DNA of 64,000 nt, from NCBI GenBank assembly GCA_004123355.1, contig SCHM01000003.1, forward strand, positions 6,095,058 to 6,159,057, written 5' to 3'. The translations under genes and the position numbers were made by a program. This document shows positions 47,862-60,281 of the stretch, one piece after another. The notes beneath the pieces are model-generated. The model was not told where the DNA came from. It saw only the letters and a list, made by a program, of their open reading frames with translations, and searched no databases. The DNA is from Amphirosellinia nigrospora (lineage: Eukaryota > Ascomycota > Sordariomycetes > Xylariales > Xylariaceae). Numbering within the stretch: position 1 is the stretch's first letter; each line of letters opens with the position of its first letter.

Positions 47862-48733
47862 AGTGACGAGTTAAAAGAGGGATGTTGGTCGAAGATGATG
47901 GTTTACCCCCAGGAGGAATTATCAGTGATGACTGCTATGGTGAATTGGCGACAGAACAAGGTATTTGAAGTGCCTCATCCCGCCTTCATACCCCAAGAAC
48001 AGATACTGACGCGACTATGCTGTGGAAAATATATGGAACAAGTAGTGGAGTCAAGGATGCGAAACCGTTTCTCCATGTTGAGGACGGCCCCGGCCCGCCC
48101 CCGCGTTTCCGGTGCCCAAATCGGCTGAAACGAATTCAGTGATGCGATAGGTACCCGGAGTTGTTAGCTTTCGCAGAAAAGTGAGTTTTCAGTTAGTACT
48201 CCGGCTCACCGATATTGAACATAAACATTCTAGTTAAGAACTAACCTAAGTCGAAGATAGGCGAAAGCGAATTACGTGAACTAAAACCTACTGAGATGTG
48301 ATAGCGTGAAATCAAAGAGATCCAATACACTCAAGTTGGAGCTTTGCATCATGGAGAGTATTATAAAGCAAGAGAAGTCTCATCCCAACCAGAGGTACAG
48401 GTGAGCCAAAAAAAGGGGTATCGTCCATTACCGACTAAACAAGATAAGAGTATCGGGGCTAGCCAACTGGACTTCGGTTGCCAGAGCAGACATAGTCGGG
48501 ATCCCCTTACACCAGTGTGCTGCATACTACGTACATACATTTCCACGACTCGGGGCAAAATGACATGCCCTTCTCACCCAGCGACATCACCCTTGAATAA
48601 TAGCTTTCAACGCATAGAGAATTAATCTCAAGCCCAGCCAGGTACGAGTAAGGAGCCAGGTTGGCACTTAACCACAATGCGAAGACAGATAACCTCGAAT
48701 GAGCTTTCCAAAGAATGGCCTAAGGGTTCCCCA
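47862..48733. other. Gap upstream of the FAD oxidoreductase
   Basis: This 870-bp stretch is the promoter side of the FAD oxidoreductase and the 3' side of the coiled-coil gene. The short plus-strand frames are not convincing genes. Confidence 0.4.
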
Positions 48734-51700
48734 CTAAGATTGCTTTGCATCGCTCATCGACTTGAGCATACTGTACACATTATATTAGCATTCATTCACA
48801 TCTCTCAATCTTCCCTGCGGCGCACTATTGACAGCTAATTTGCCCGTTCATGATTTTCACGTACCGGAGATTGCGGTCCCTCATGTCATCGTCAATGGCC
48901 TGGAGGCCTTTGAGGGATAGGTTAACCTGAGCCAGCTGATGAAACACCCAAGTTAGTAATTGTCGTCGATCGAGGTAGGCGATTTGTGAGAAACATGAGA
49001 GTTATGGAGTGGGCGGATATTTGCAACTTTGCAACCAAGGGTGAATATGAGGGTTCGCGCACCGCGCTCATCGCCGCCGACGAATGATCTGGCTCCTCAC
49101 CTGCAGCCGTGGAGGCTTCTGAATCGGCACTATCTTCGTCTGCCTTGCCATCGCCATCATCATTTGCAAACCGACTGGCCGACAGTCCCTTCTTGGTCGT
49201 ACTTGCCGCAGCGATCGCCTGTTAGATCCGTTAATCGTCTTGATCATTACTATGTTGGAGGACACAATAGACTCCGAGGAAAGCGGGCAAATGTACAAAC
49301 CTTGGCTTCCGCAACTTCTGCGTCCTTGACCTTGATTTGAGCTTCCATCTCTGCAAATCTAGACTTGACGTCATTGGCTTCCTTTTCTGCTGCTGTCCGC
49401 TTCTTCTGTTCTTCTTCTATCATGTTTGTGAAGTTTTCATACATGTCCTTATAATCGGCTTCCTGACTCTTGATCTTTGCCGTTGTGTCGTTCAGGTGTG
49501 CCTCGAGGTCTTTCTGTGCAATCAGGGTGTCTTCTTTGGCTGCTTCTAGTTGCGACTTCAAAGAACTGAGATCGCTTTCCTTAGCATCGAGATCTTTTTG
49601 CAGCGCCTCTGTGTCACTGGCGGCCTTCGCTAACGATGCGTCTGCCTTGGCAACTGCATCGGCGTGCTCTCTCTTTGTTTCCTCTAATTCTGCCTTGAGG
49701 CCATCGGCAACGGACGTGTCAGGCTTCTGATTCTTGATAGCATCAAGTTCGGCCATCAACTCAACGTTTTGCATCTTAGTTTCTGCAAGTTGCTGATGAA
49801 GTTGTTCAGCGTCGCCTTGCGCCTTGACAAGAGATTCATCACCCCTCAACTTGGCATCCGCAAATTCCATTTCTAGGCTTTCGGTTTGTGACTGAGCCTT
49901 TGCTAAGGCCTCTTTGGCAGCAACCAAAGCAGTCTCTAAGTCCGAAATAGACGCTTGATGCTGGGCTGTGGCTGAAGTTGCGGTAGCGAGCTTGCTATTA
50001 TGGTCTTGAACCAAAGCCTCGATAGCGGCAACATGCTTGGCCTCAAGAGCCTCGATTGTAGCCTTCTGAGCAGCGGATGCCTCGTTCTTCGCCGCCTCAG
50101 CCGCCTCGGATTGCATAACAAGCACCTTCTCCAACTCAACGGAGAGGTTGTTTTCATGGCTCTTCACGAGCTCTTCGATGACTTGGGCATGCTTAGCTTC
50201 GAGTGCGTCGATGGCACTCTTGTGCGAGGTCAAGGCATCGCTCTTGGCTACTTCTATAGCTTCAGATTGCATTGTGATCAATTTTTCTACCTCGTCCGAA
50301 TGGGCATTATCGGTCTCTTTCTTGAGAGCGTCAATATTTGCCGCATGGCTCTCTTTTGCTTTCTCGAGCTCTGCTTGCGCATCCTCGACAGCCTGCTTCA
50401 TTGCCTCTAATTGGGTGTGAAGAACGCTGTCATCTGCTTGCTTACTCGAGAGCTCTTGGGCATGGGCATCTTTCAATTCAGCAATAGTTGCTTCCAACTC
50501 TGCTTTGTGAGTGCTCACTGCCGCATTCACTGCGTCGGCGTGTGCTGCCTGTAAAGACTCTGCTTGAGCGCGGAGTTCTTCAGCGTGAGCTGCTTTTAGC
50601 GCTTCCAGATCTTCGCCCTTTACATTCAATTCATTAACATGAGCTGCCTTCAAGCCATCCATTGTGTTCTGTAGATGTTGAGTATGCGCTGCCTCCAGGT
50701 CATCTATTTGCCTTTGTAGATCTTGACCATGAGTAGCCTTCAGGCCATCTATTTGGCTCTGTAGATCCTGAGCGTGAGCTGCTTTCAAGGCTTCTAGCTC
50801 CGCAACTAATGTGGCATTACTCTCCGCCTTGCTGATCTCAATCTGTTTAGCATGACTGGCTTTGAGGGACTCGAGGGCCTCTAAATGAGCGGCTTGGTCA
50901 GCAGATGCACCACTCTTCGCGCCCTCCAACTCCATGGCGTAGTTTGCCTGCAGGGCGTCTAGGGCTCGTTGGTGTTCTGCTTCCTTTTCCGTTAATGCAA
51001 GAACAGCAGCCGCATGTTCACCCTTTGCAGTTTGTAGCTCCTCGGCATGAGCTTCGCTTGTTTTGTTGTGTGTGCCAGTGAGGTCGTCAAACTTCGATTG
51101 AAGTGCGATATGTTCTTCCTCAAGAACGTGGAACTTGCGCTTAAAGAACGCATCTCCTTTGAGACTCTCAATTTCATCTTCGTAATCTTTAGAAATCTGC
51201 CTCAACTGATTCTCATGTGTTTCGTTGGAAGATTTATGGTCCTGCTGCAGTCTTTCATATCGCTCCTCCATTTCTGCGATCTGCCCAGCAAGGGCAGAGT
51301 TAGATGACACATCCGTCTTGGCCTGGGCGAGTTCCTGTTGCATTTCAGAGAAGTTTGATTTAAAAGCATCCAGTTCCTCCTTTGTAGCATCGACGAGGGC
51401 TACGGCGTCTGCTAGCTTTGTCTTCAACTCTTCAACTTCGGCTTGGGCAGTAGCAAGCGCCTTCTTGTCATGCTCAGCACTCGTTTTAAGCTCAGCCAGC
51501 TCGGCCTCCAGAGCAGAAATCTTGGAAGCATCTGCCGCCCCTACGCTTTCTCTGGATGAGGTCAATTCATCAATCTGGCTTTGTAGAGCTTCATTGGCAG
51601 CTTTCAGGTCCCAAGTGCCTTTTCGTGATCATCAAAAGAAGTCTTCCCCTGTTCAAGCTCAGTAGCATGAGCTGCTTTCAAAGCTTCAATTGTAGCTTGC

Positions 51701-52899
51701 TGTTGCTCAGCTAAAGTACTCTGTAAGGTTTCTAGGTTAGCGGCATGTTCCTCTGCCGCCTGGGCCAAAGCTGCTTCAAGGTTCTTAGAGCCAGCATCTT
51801 TGTCGAGTTCCAGAGACTCGAGCTTAGCCTGCAATTCTGTTATGGAATTGTCTTTTGTTACCTGGAAGCTGGTTAATTCGGCGAGTTGAGCTTTATGGCC
51901 TTCAAGTTCCTCCTCAGCGGTCTTCAGCTTGGCGAGGGCTTCGGAAATCTGTGTACCTAATGCCTCCTTCTCTGACGCATGAGTCGTCTTCAAGGTCTCA
52001 AGGAGCTCTTCATGACCTTGGCGCAGAGAATCTTGTGCGCCTTGCACGCTATCGACCTCCGCAGTAATCTTGGCTTCTAATTCGGCTATTTTCGCCTCCG
52101 ACGTAGACACCTGCTCCTTCAAAGATTCCACCTCAGATTCCTTCTCAGCAAGTTTTGCTTTAAGATCATCGGCGTCTTTTGTAGCTGTTCCCGAACTAGA
52201 TGAGGTAGAGGGACGAGTGGAATGTCTAGCAGGGGATTGTCCAGCTGTTGCAGAGAGGCGCCTCTTGGCGTCAGTTCCAGCACCGGTGGTACTCGCCCTT
52301 GTGCTTGAGCTCATAGGGGTACGAGCTCCAGCGGTTCCAGTCGGAGCCGCTGCCCGAGTTGTGGCGGTGCGGGATGTAGCACCGCCCGTCGCTGTAGCAG
52401 GTTTTCTGAGGGTAGATGGGGTGGACGTTGTGGTTGGTCTCGTCGCCGTCTTAGACGGAGATGAGGTTAGCCCACTCGGCACAACCGAAGTGCGCCGCGC
52501 AGCAGATGTCATCGTTGACCTCTTCTTCTCGTCGTCCGTCACAGAAGGCTGTGATCTGTGGTTCGTCATCGAGGTAGCGGCTGGTTTCTTGACGGTCGTG
52601 CCAGCAGGGGGCCGTGTAGGCGGCTTGCTTAGGGTGCTGCCAGCTCGTGTAGCAGCACTTGTGCTAGTCTTGGGCGCGGGAGCTGTGGTGGCTCCGGGTC
52701 GACGAACGGTGGTTGTGGTAGTCCCCGGCCGCTTTGCGACCGCTGGACGTCCGGTCTTGGTTGAAGATTCAGGCGACTTCGTGGCACTCTTAGGCGACGC
52801 CGTGGAAGCATCGCCGGTGCTCGCAGTGCCCGTAACCTCGTCACCGGAGAGGATGGACTCCTCATGCTGGACGACCTCGAACCCCTCAGCGTCAGACAT
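48734..52899 (-). CDS. Long coiled-coil protein with basic S/T/P-rich N-terminus
   Basis: The ATG is at 52897-52899 (MSDAEGFEVVQHEESILS). Residues about 20-210 are Thr/Ser/Pro/Lys/Arg-rich and strongly basic. The rest, about 900 residues, is an almost uninterrupted heptad coiled coil (Ala/Glu/Leu/Lys). It includes a block of 15-residue repeats of the LKAAHAQDLQSQIDG type. Near the end an intron joins EVAEAK to a tail of STTKKGLSASRFANDD type, then NLSLKGLQAIDDDMRDRNLR. A last intron (GTACGT..TACAG) leads to MLKSMSDAKQS and TAG 48734-48736. One one-base frame change occurs near 51605. Such proteins are often annotated as M-protein-repeat or CLIP-like. A basic disordered head plus long coil would suit microtubule, septal or membrane tethering, but no CAP-Gly or other named domain is seen. 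Confidence 0.82.
50620..50815 (-). repeat. 45-bp tandem repeat coding 15-residue coiled-coil units
   Basis: Within the coiled-coil gene, units such as LKAAHAQDLQSQIDG, LKATHGQDLQRQIDD, LEAAHTQHLQNTMDG and LKAAHVNELNVKGED follow each other without gaps. The 15-residue period does not match the 7-residue heptad exactly, so the array may locally change supercoil pitch. The DNA repeats show 45-bp periodicity. Confidence 0.8.
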
Positions 52900-54328
52900 G
52901 GCGGCGGGCAACGGAGGCTTATGACGAGCACGGTATCAATCCGCGTTAGCAGCGGATGGGGGGCTCGGCGTCTTTGATGGCGCTGAAATGCGCGTTCGTG
53001 TTAGCTCCTGATGACTTACTACGTCTGCCAAACGGTCATTGAGGCGCGTATGCGGGCAATTGGGGCAAGGGAAGAGGGTATCCAGACAACGAAGCAAAAA
53101 GGAAAGTCGCATAAATCAAGGGGCCGTGTAGATTCCATATATCACGGGTAGCTGTCATGCATGTTGCGACACGTCACAAAGGGGGGTTTCCTTGTGATAT
53201 GACATGGTGGGATGGAACTGGCTTGCCACTGACCTGTCAGAGCTCCGGGGTCTCCAAACTTCTCTTGCGCTCGGCCCTGGTACCGAGCAATTGCTGCTAT
53301 AGGCACCGCTTCGCCGAAAAGAGTCGGGATTATCAGAAAGGAAGCGGCAGAGGCTTGACTCTGGCGATGAAACACGGTGGAAACAGTAGGCCGGAATCGA
53401 GTCTGCTAGCAGGTGCAGGTGGTGTACTCTATATCTACACGTACTATTATTTTCTGGGCGGTTGGAAGAAAAGGGGATGGGATATTAAGATAAGTACAAG
53501 ATTACCTCTCATGAAAAAGATAGTCTCTTCATCGGGATGGGGGGATGGTCGGGCCGGGCCGGGCTACATTAGGAATGAACTGAGCCCGGTGCCACATAAA
53601 CGGCCCATAGGTGATTAACCCCTTACCTAGGTAGGAACTAAACCACATTGGGGCACCTAAGCAATTATCTAGTGGCTGGCGGCGATCAATTATCACAGGC
53701 CAACCGGCCAGGGTGAGCAATAGCGTGGCTTTTCGGGTCCCTGGGTCGGGCCTGGTGCTACCCTAAACCAAGCCAGCAACAGCCCATGAGCGCCTTAGAT
53801 GCACGAAGTTTAATTAGCGGACACTTATCACCTCCCCTGCAGATGCCAGCGAAAACACGACGCTGACGGCAATATCAGACGGAGCGTCAATGTCTTAATA
53901 ACAACTGTCAAGCTGCCGAGCTTGACACCTCAAGATACAACCCCCTCTTATAAAACTGCTACCGTCTTTGTATCTACGAAACCGAGGTGTGCATTTCACC
54001 TCGCATCGAACCGGGGTAACGGCCAGTCAGCGCACGATGTAAACGGGTGCCTATTCTGCTTTGCTTTCTATTTGAATCTGCATTCCACTGTGATTTGATA
54101 CATGATTCAGTCGTTGACGTGGCCATTCAAGCTGGCTAGACTTCCTTTAAAAGACCTGGTGCATCTGTCTCTGTTTGAAAATGCTACGGCATCTTCCAGG
54201 ATATAGAAACCGCATGCCGTTTCAGACCATTCATTAAATCCGCACCAGTAACGGTGAGGTGCTAGAGAGAGGGGTATCTCGTAAGAACCAATCAATCGCA
54301 TAACTCCCTGTACCAGTACCAAAACCAA
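52900..54328. promoter_or_regulatory. Upstream region of the coiled-coil gene
   Basis: This 1.4-kb stretch contains the promoter side of the coiled-coil gene and the 3' side of the AT-hook gene. Open frames at 53142-53375 and 53157-53618 have no protein character. A pyrimidine-rich block and tacctaggtagg motifs are present near 53620. Confidence 0.4.
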
Positions 54329-57117
54329 TTACAACCCTGCCACTCCAGAGCTTCGCATAATCCGATGAAGCTCCGCAGTCCGTTCCTCCACCGAATAACC
54401 TATAAGTACTTTCGTGAGCATCCTTTCAAGTATGTGCTCTGTCATAGCCGCCGTCTGTACAGCCGTCTTGTTTAATTCCCAACAAAGAGTATTCAAGTCA
54501 GGACAGCTGGGAAACGATGCTTGGATACGCAAAAATAGTAGTCTCTGTTCCTCACTTGACCATTCAGTAGATCCCAGGGTGAGGGAGAGAGATGGTCTAG
54601 TAGACGTTGCTATTGTTGTTGGGACCCCGCGTCGATAATGAATACCGTGGATGGACAATAGAGACCGTTTTTTTCGCTCTGCGACGGCGGTCGCTGGCGC
54701 CGTTGCAACTCCTCCCTAGCGCGGGCTTCTGTCTCGGCCAGTTGATCTGGTGCAGCTGCGATAACTTGAAAGAGGTTGTCAAGTAGAGGCGCAATCTCTT
54801 CTCTTTTGATATTCCGCCTACGCCAAGCTTGTTGCCGATGATGATTCTCAGGTTTCTCTTCGAGGGGGCATCGCTCCAGCTCCCTAAGTAGAGGACGATG
54901 AAGTTGCATGATCCAGCCCAACGTCCGCCCAAGAAGCTCAACCGCAGCACCCGTAAACGAAGTTTTGGTCCATGTTTCCCCGCCAAGGCCCCATGCAGAG
55001 GTGAAAACACTGTGAGAAATTAATCGTTAAAATTTACCGCTCATGATGGAGGCCTAGCGTTTCCCAGAAAGTCTAGGGAGTGCGTAGAGGTATAAGATAG
55101 AAGACAATAATGGGTGTGCCAGATAGGAGGGGAATGACTCGGAAAATACGTACTGCGCCAGCATCGGGATCACATATGACACAAGATCTCGTGTCATCCT
55201 CTTACGTTTGCGAGAGCCACTGTTCTGGGTTGCCTCATTATGGTCGGAAATCTCCAGTCGTCGAACGCGTATATGCTCGACTATTATTTTGATTTTATGA
55301 AAATAGTAGCCGAGCATATTTGCATGCTCCCTTAAAAACTGGTTCTGCGCCTTGAAGTCGGGAGCCTTTGGAGTCGCTTGATATAGTCTCTCAAGTTTTG
55401 CAAGCACTGACAAAAGAGCTCGGGCCGGCGCAGTTTCTGTACCATCATGATCGAAGTCTCTCCACTGCCAGTTACTCCTTGCTCCAGTCCAAGCAGCATC
55501 GCCTAAGAGCTTGCACATCTGTCTTAGTGGTTGATGGTCAAGATGGATAGCTAGGACATCGTCATCAGAAGGACCTTCAAAGACCTCGTCATCTTCAGCA
55601 TCACGAGTTTGGCGGGCATTGAAAACATCCACGTCATGCTCAAACCCATATTCGCTTGAGTGACCCACATGAATATCGCCTCCGAGGTCAGTATCGAATC
55701 CATCAAGAGACTCTGACAGTGTTGCAGAATCGGTGGATCGGTCGTCGTCGCATTGTACAGGCTCATATGGTCCTAGATCATCATTCCTCAAGTCTCTACT
55801 TCGTTCGTCGAGGTTGCCATCCGACTCCGCATGGTTCTCAGGCCACACAACACCTTCTTCTGATCCGACTTGAAGTTGAACATTTGCATCCTGAGAAAGC
55901 GGAGGGTTGTCTAGATTCGAGTCGGTCTGGCGGCACGGCAGTGGGGATCTTTAGATCCTTGGTCCTGGGCTGGTACAGACGCACAAGTCGATGCATTAGC
56001 GTCACTACCTTCGCTACTCTGCCCAAGCACGTTGGCATCAATAAGCTGAACTGAGTTGGTGCTGTTTTGTATTGGGAACGAGTTCTGAAATAAGTGAGTA
56101 TCAGATTCTAGTATGAAAGGTATTGGCTGCTTCCGAAGCCTTGCGATACGCGTAATATAGTCTTTGTCTGTTTCATTGCGGAGCCGGGGTAATGTTTTCT
56201 CGGCCTGCCCCGTTTCTTCTTCCCTGTGTTCGGCTCAGCAACTGGTAAAAATTCTGCCATGCTGGCAACGCGAAGTTTAGGCGGTCTGCCTCTTTTCTTC
56301 ATAGTATGTGGCTTTGGGTGTGTAGCATCTGAATTATCATCCCACGCATTTGACCCGCTAGGTGAATCTGGCATCTCCCATATATCACCGGAGAGTGAGC
56401 CAATATTCACTCGCGTATGTGCCTCTATCATTCTTCGGTCTTCTTCATTCGGCGCAACATCAACACCTTCATCTTCACTCTTCAACTTATCGAAATTCAG
56501 AGGTAGAGCACATGTAGTCAAGGAAGTTGGGGTTGTCAGAGGTAAGCCATCGCCTTGGCTGCTGATACCAAGTGCGTGCTCCGGCTTCCCAGATTGCGCC
56601 TCGTCCAATTGGTAGAAAACCGGCGAGCGTACTTGTTGAGAATGCTGTTCTATATGGTGTTGTTTCGGGCGGGTTTGGCGATCACGAAATGCCATATTCA
56701 CACTGCTGACTAACCCTTGAAGACATTGTCTCCGGAACTTGCGCTAAGACTTTGGGTGTGAGAAGGCGTCTCAGCGGTCGCCATAAGCTCACGCGGGGAA
56801 CCTGATGCTGAATGTGGAAGATGTTCGCGCAACACCGGCCTCATATTATACCCATTCCTCTGCCTCTTAGATCCAGGGTACAACACAATACCACCCTGGG
56901 CAGCGTTGGAAAGGGACCGCTTCGCTGGGTTGGCATGTGAGCCGGTGGCGGAGACGCCTACTCGCTTCGAGGGCGATAAACCCGGCGGCTTGCGGGCTGG
57001 GATATCATCGTCGTCTCCGTCTGAACTCTCAGCTTCGGATGGATTGTTCTGGTAATGATCGGGAGGTGGTCGGCTCGAACGCCACGTGCTGTGTTGCAAC
57101 TCACTTCGGGGATCCAT
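54329..57117 (-). CDS. AT-hook DNA-binding protein, frames broken
   Basis: The likely start is ATG 57115-57117 (MDPRSELQHSTWRSS). A Ser/Pro-rich leader contains an SPSKRVG basic patch. Two AT-hook motifs follow at about 56310-56190: KKRGRPPKL and KKKRGRPRKHYPG, which bind the minor groove of AT-rich DNA. Coding then continues as IARLRKQPIPFILESDTHLF, an acidic middle, and a helical region with LSVLAKLERLYQATPKAP and FLREHANMLGYYFHKIK. After an intron near 55030 it continues with AAVELLGRTLGWIMQLHRPL and REEIAPLLDNLFQVIAAAPD. The last segment, WSSEEQRLLFLRIQASF, has the look of a Myb/SANT-like helix. It ends at 54329. At least five frame changes are present. I do not recognise the protein beyond these motifs. 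A role at AT-rich chromatin is inference. Confidence 0.7.
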
Positions 57118-57717
57118 ATATCTCCTACTTCCCACAAGTACCTCCTAAGCTTTAAGTGATGGCGGGTATCAATTGAACATTCTAGGAGGATAAGTGACCT
57201 ATGTTCGAGGTAAGATGATCATTTGGCAAGTCGAAATCGGTAGACTGAGAGTAGCTAACCAGGTAGATATTCATCTAGGTACTTGCTTGAGCGAGCAGGT
57301 AGTTAACGGGCTAACGATTGGGGTTAATACACTTTAGGTGATGGTTCAGATTTTGCATGCTAGGACAGGGATTAGATCCCTGACAGTTGGTGGCTGAGAA
57401 ACTAACGGGAAGCTGCGGCGGCGGTACGTACATACACCTTCTGACGTAGGTACCTTCCTACAATGGTGGGGTTAACGTTGAATGTCTGTTGTGTCACATA
57501 CATACATACTTAAGTACTTACATACATGTATGTTTGTTCAACCCGGTGCTTGAGCTTAGAAAAGTACTTAGGTACCTATAAAGCACACCGAATACCTACT
57601 TGTCAACAGATCAATCGATATCAGCTCCATTTACCATCAACGTGCCCTTCGCATGACGAGCTAGATACTCTAAGGGGAATAACTACTGTAACTCCTTCAC
57701 TCGATCCCTTTTCCACC
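57118..57717. promoter_or_regulatory. Divergent promoter region
   Basis: This 600-bp stretch separates the AT-hook gene (-) from the PTPA gene (+). It holds short repeated tacctaggtac and catacatac motifs near 57480-57540. No gene is seen. Confidence 0.45.
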
Positions 57718-59175
57718 ATGGAGGCCCCACCGATAGAGCAGCAGTATGGAACTTCTTTTCCTGTCCTAGAAATCCTTGATCCGGCCACTCCCCATGATTT
57801 TTTCAGCCCTATCAAGCAGATCAACGATGGCCCGGATGTTAGTGCCTTCTTAATCTCAAAGGCATACCGCGATATCGGCGTATTCATACTGCAGCTCAAC
57901 CGGGCCATGTGCCCCGTAAGTCCAAGGGTAGCGATGGGAAAGACCAGATCCAAACATTTCTTATCGGTTCTGAGTATGAGACAAATCCAGCCGAGTCTGT
58001 GCGAAGACTCCAGCAAATGCTCACCAAGATCGAGGCTTTTATCGGCGAAGCACCACCAGATGAAGGTCCAAGGCGGTTCGGGAACATTAGTTTCCGAAAA
58101 TGGTATCAATTACTAGAGAACCAAGTCACCGTCCTTCTCAAGGAGCATCTCCCAGAATCAGTCTTGAGGCATAGCTCGGGGCCAGTGGAAAAGGGTCAAC
58201 GGCTGAGGTCGAACTCGCAGCCTATCTTCTAGGCGCTTTCGGTAGCCCACAGCGTCTCGACTATGGAACAGGCCATGAGCTAAGTTTCTTGGCCTTCCTC
58301 GGTTGTTTGTGGAAGTTAGGCGCGTTCAAGGATGGCAACCCAACGGTGATATTGAAAGAAATATTGTGCTCGGTGTTATCGAACCTTACCTTCGGGTGGT
58401 GCGCCGTTTAATCTTGACGTATACTCTTGAGCCAGCTGGTACACATGGAGTCTGGGGTTTAGATGATCATTCATTTCAACCATACATTTTTGGTTCTGCC
58501 CAACTCGCCCGCGCCATATCGGAGACGGAGTCCATGCCGACCGGGTCGTTGGTTCAAGCCCCAAAACCGTCCTCGATTGTAAAATCCGAATACGTTGACG
58601 AGGAGAGGAAGCGAAATATGTATTTCTCCGCAGTTGGTTTCATTGATGATGTCAAAAGGGGCCCATTCTGGGAACACAGCCCCATATTGTTCGATATCTC
58701 CGGTATAAAGGATGGTTGGGGCAAGATTAATAAGGTAATCCTCATTGCCCATACCAGTACCTCATTACTTAACAAGTGACCCAAGGCTAACTCTCGACGA
58801 AGGGTATGATAAAGATGTTCAATGCCGAAGTCCTGTCCAAGTTCCTGTCGTACAACACTTCCACTTTGGCTCGCTATTTTCCTGGGATATGGATCCACAT
58901 GCTCCAACACCCTCGCAATCAGTCCATATGGCAAACCAACACATTGCTTCATCGTCAATGACGATGCACCTCCAGGCGTAGGCGGTGTCATGGCTGCACC
59001 ATGGGCTAATGCGATAGGCGTACCACCTATAGGGCCTGGAATTCCGTATTCAAGAACACCAAGCCAACCAGTTACAAGGCCACAGCAGTCTCGGAGGGAA
59101 CCACATCCTGCAAACGAAGCATTTAGAGTTACGCAAGCGCCTTGGGCAAAGTCTAGTGACCGGCCTAGTGGATGA
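57718..59175 (+). CDS. Serine/threonine phosphatase 2A activator (PTPA family)
   Basis: PTPA proteins are peptidyl-prolyl isomerases that fold and activate the PP2A catalytic subunit. The ATG is at 57718-57720. The family order is present: [93 protein letters not shown], then [20 protein letters not shown]. An intron at 58735-58802 has a GGCTAAC branch site. After it come [14 protein letters not shown] and [14 protein letters not shown]. The Pro-rich C-terminus ([20 protein letters not shown]) ends with an APWAK motif and TGA 59173-59175. The long tail suggests the RRD2/ypa2 type. At least five frame changes, mostly missing C in CCC or TTCC, break the frame. Confidence 0.93.
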
Positions 59176-60281
59176 GTATACAAGCACTTTTGTTGGGAAT
59201 ATTGTCCCTCGTCACACCCTGTCACACCTTTCCTTGAAGGGGCCGAAAGAACCATTGAAAAGATGATATTTACCCAAGTAGTACACATTAGATAGTTTCC
59301 TCAATTCTCAAGCTCGTGTGAGAACACAAATAGAGATGTTTCTTACAAATATGTACACATAGTAAGTCCTACGCAGTATGCATGTCCTTACTATACATGT
59401 TTCATTGCATCTCCATGTTCTAAAGGTACTAGAAATGGCAGATGTGAAAAATGAAATCCAGAGGCAAAGTGCTTTGGTAAATTGCGTATTGCTTTGGAAA
59501 CAAACATAGCAGCTAAGCTGGCCGAACTATTTTCCATCCTCGTTAGGTCTGATGTAAGAGTAGAGAACATACACAACTTATGATGCTACACGTGTACATC
59601 AAATACTGCTAGTATTGATTCTCGGGTGTCATGATCCAAATCAAGGAAACTTGTGATACAAGTGCAGAGTCTAAGCAGATGGGAAAAAATATGTGTGGCC
59701 GATGACACTAACTTTGTCTTGCCGGAATAAAACGGCCTTTCAGAGATCACAATAATAAGCCCTAGACATATGTGTGCTCTACCTATCTGTATATGTCTTT
59801 CACATAACATGATTCTTTTACCTTTAGGGATGCGACCGAGCAGGAATGGCCATCTAGAAGTACCTACTGTTTGAGTAAGCTCTCTTCAAACAAGGTGAAG
59901 GAGCTCGACGCTCGGACCACTTTCAAAAAGGCGCTATGTCCTAAATAGGCAAGGCGCCCTTTCGGAGAAAGCCTTTGCATTAGCGTGGTCTCGGGTAGAG
60001 GGTTATCACGTATCGATAAGCGATAGGCTTAGCGTATTTAGAACTGGAGACTGAATTGTTATCTCGAGAAGGGTATCTCAAACTCCATCAAACAACAACA
60101 ACTTTCTCAGGAATGTACTCTCTGAATCGGTGCTCATCACCATCCATCCACCAGACCAACCAAGTGCGAACTCATGTCATCATGATGCGACATAAGGAAA
60201 AGACCTCCATAACCGGTATCCATCCAGTTTTTTTCAACGCATCGCGAGAAAGTTCTCCATGGTGGTATCTATCGCAACTCC
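59176..60281. other. Gap between convergent genes
   Basis: This 1.1-kb AT-leaning 3' region is shared by the PTPA gene (+) and the Ala-rich gene (-). Minus-strand frames at 59391-59576 and 59586-59810 are not convincing. A short inverted-repeat-rich patch lies near 59925-60035. Confidence 0.4.

Noticed and set aside
52070-52924. 284-codon open frame on the plus strand
   Set aside because: It lies antisense to the GC-rich N-terminal part of the coiled-coil gene, is Val/Ala-rich without domains, and is explained by codon bias of the real gene.
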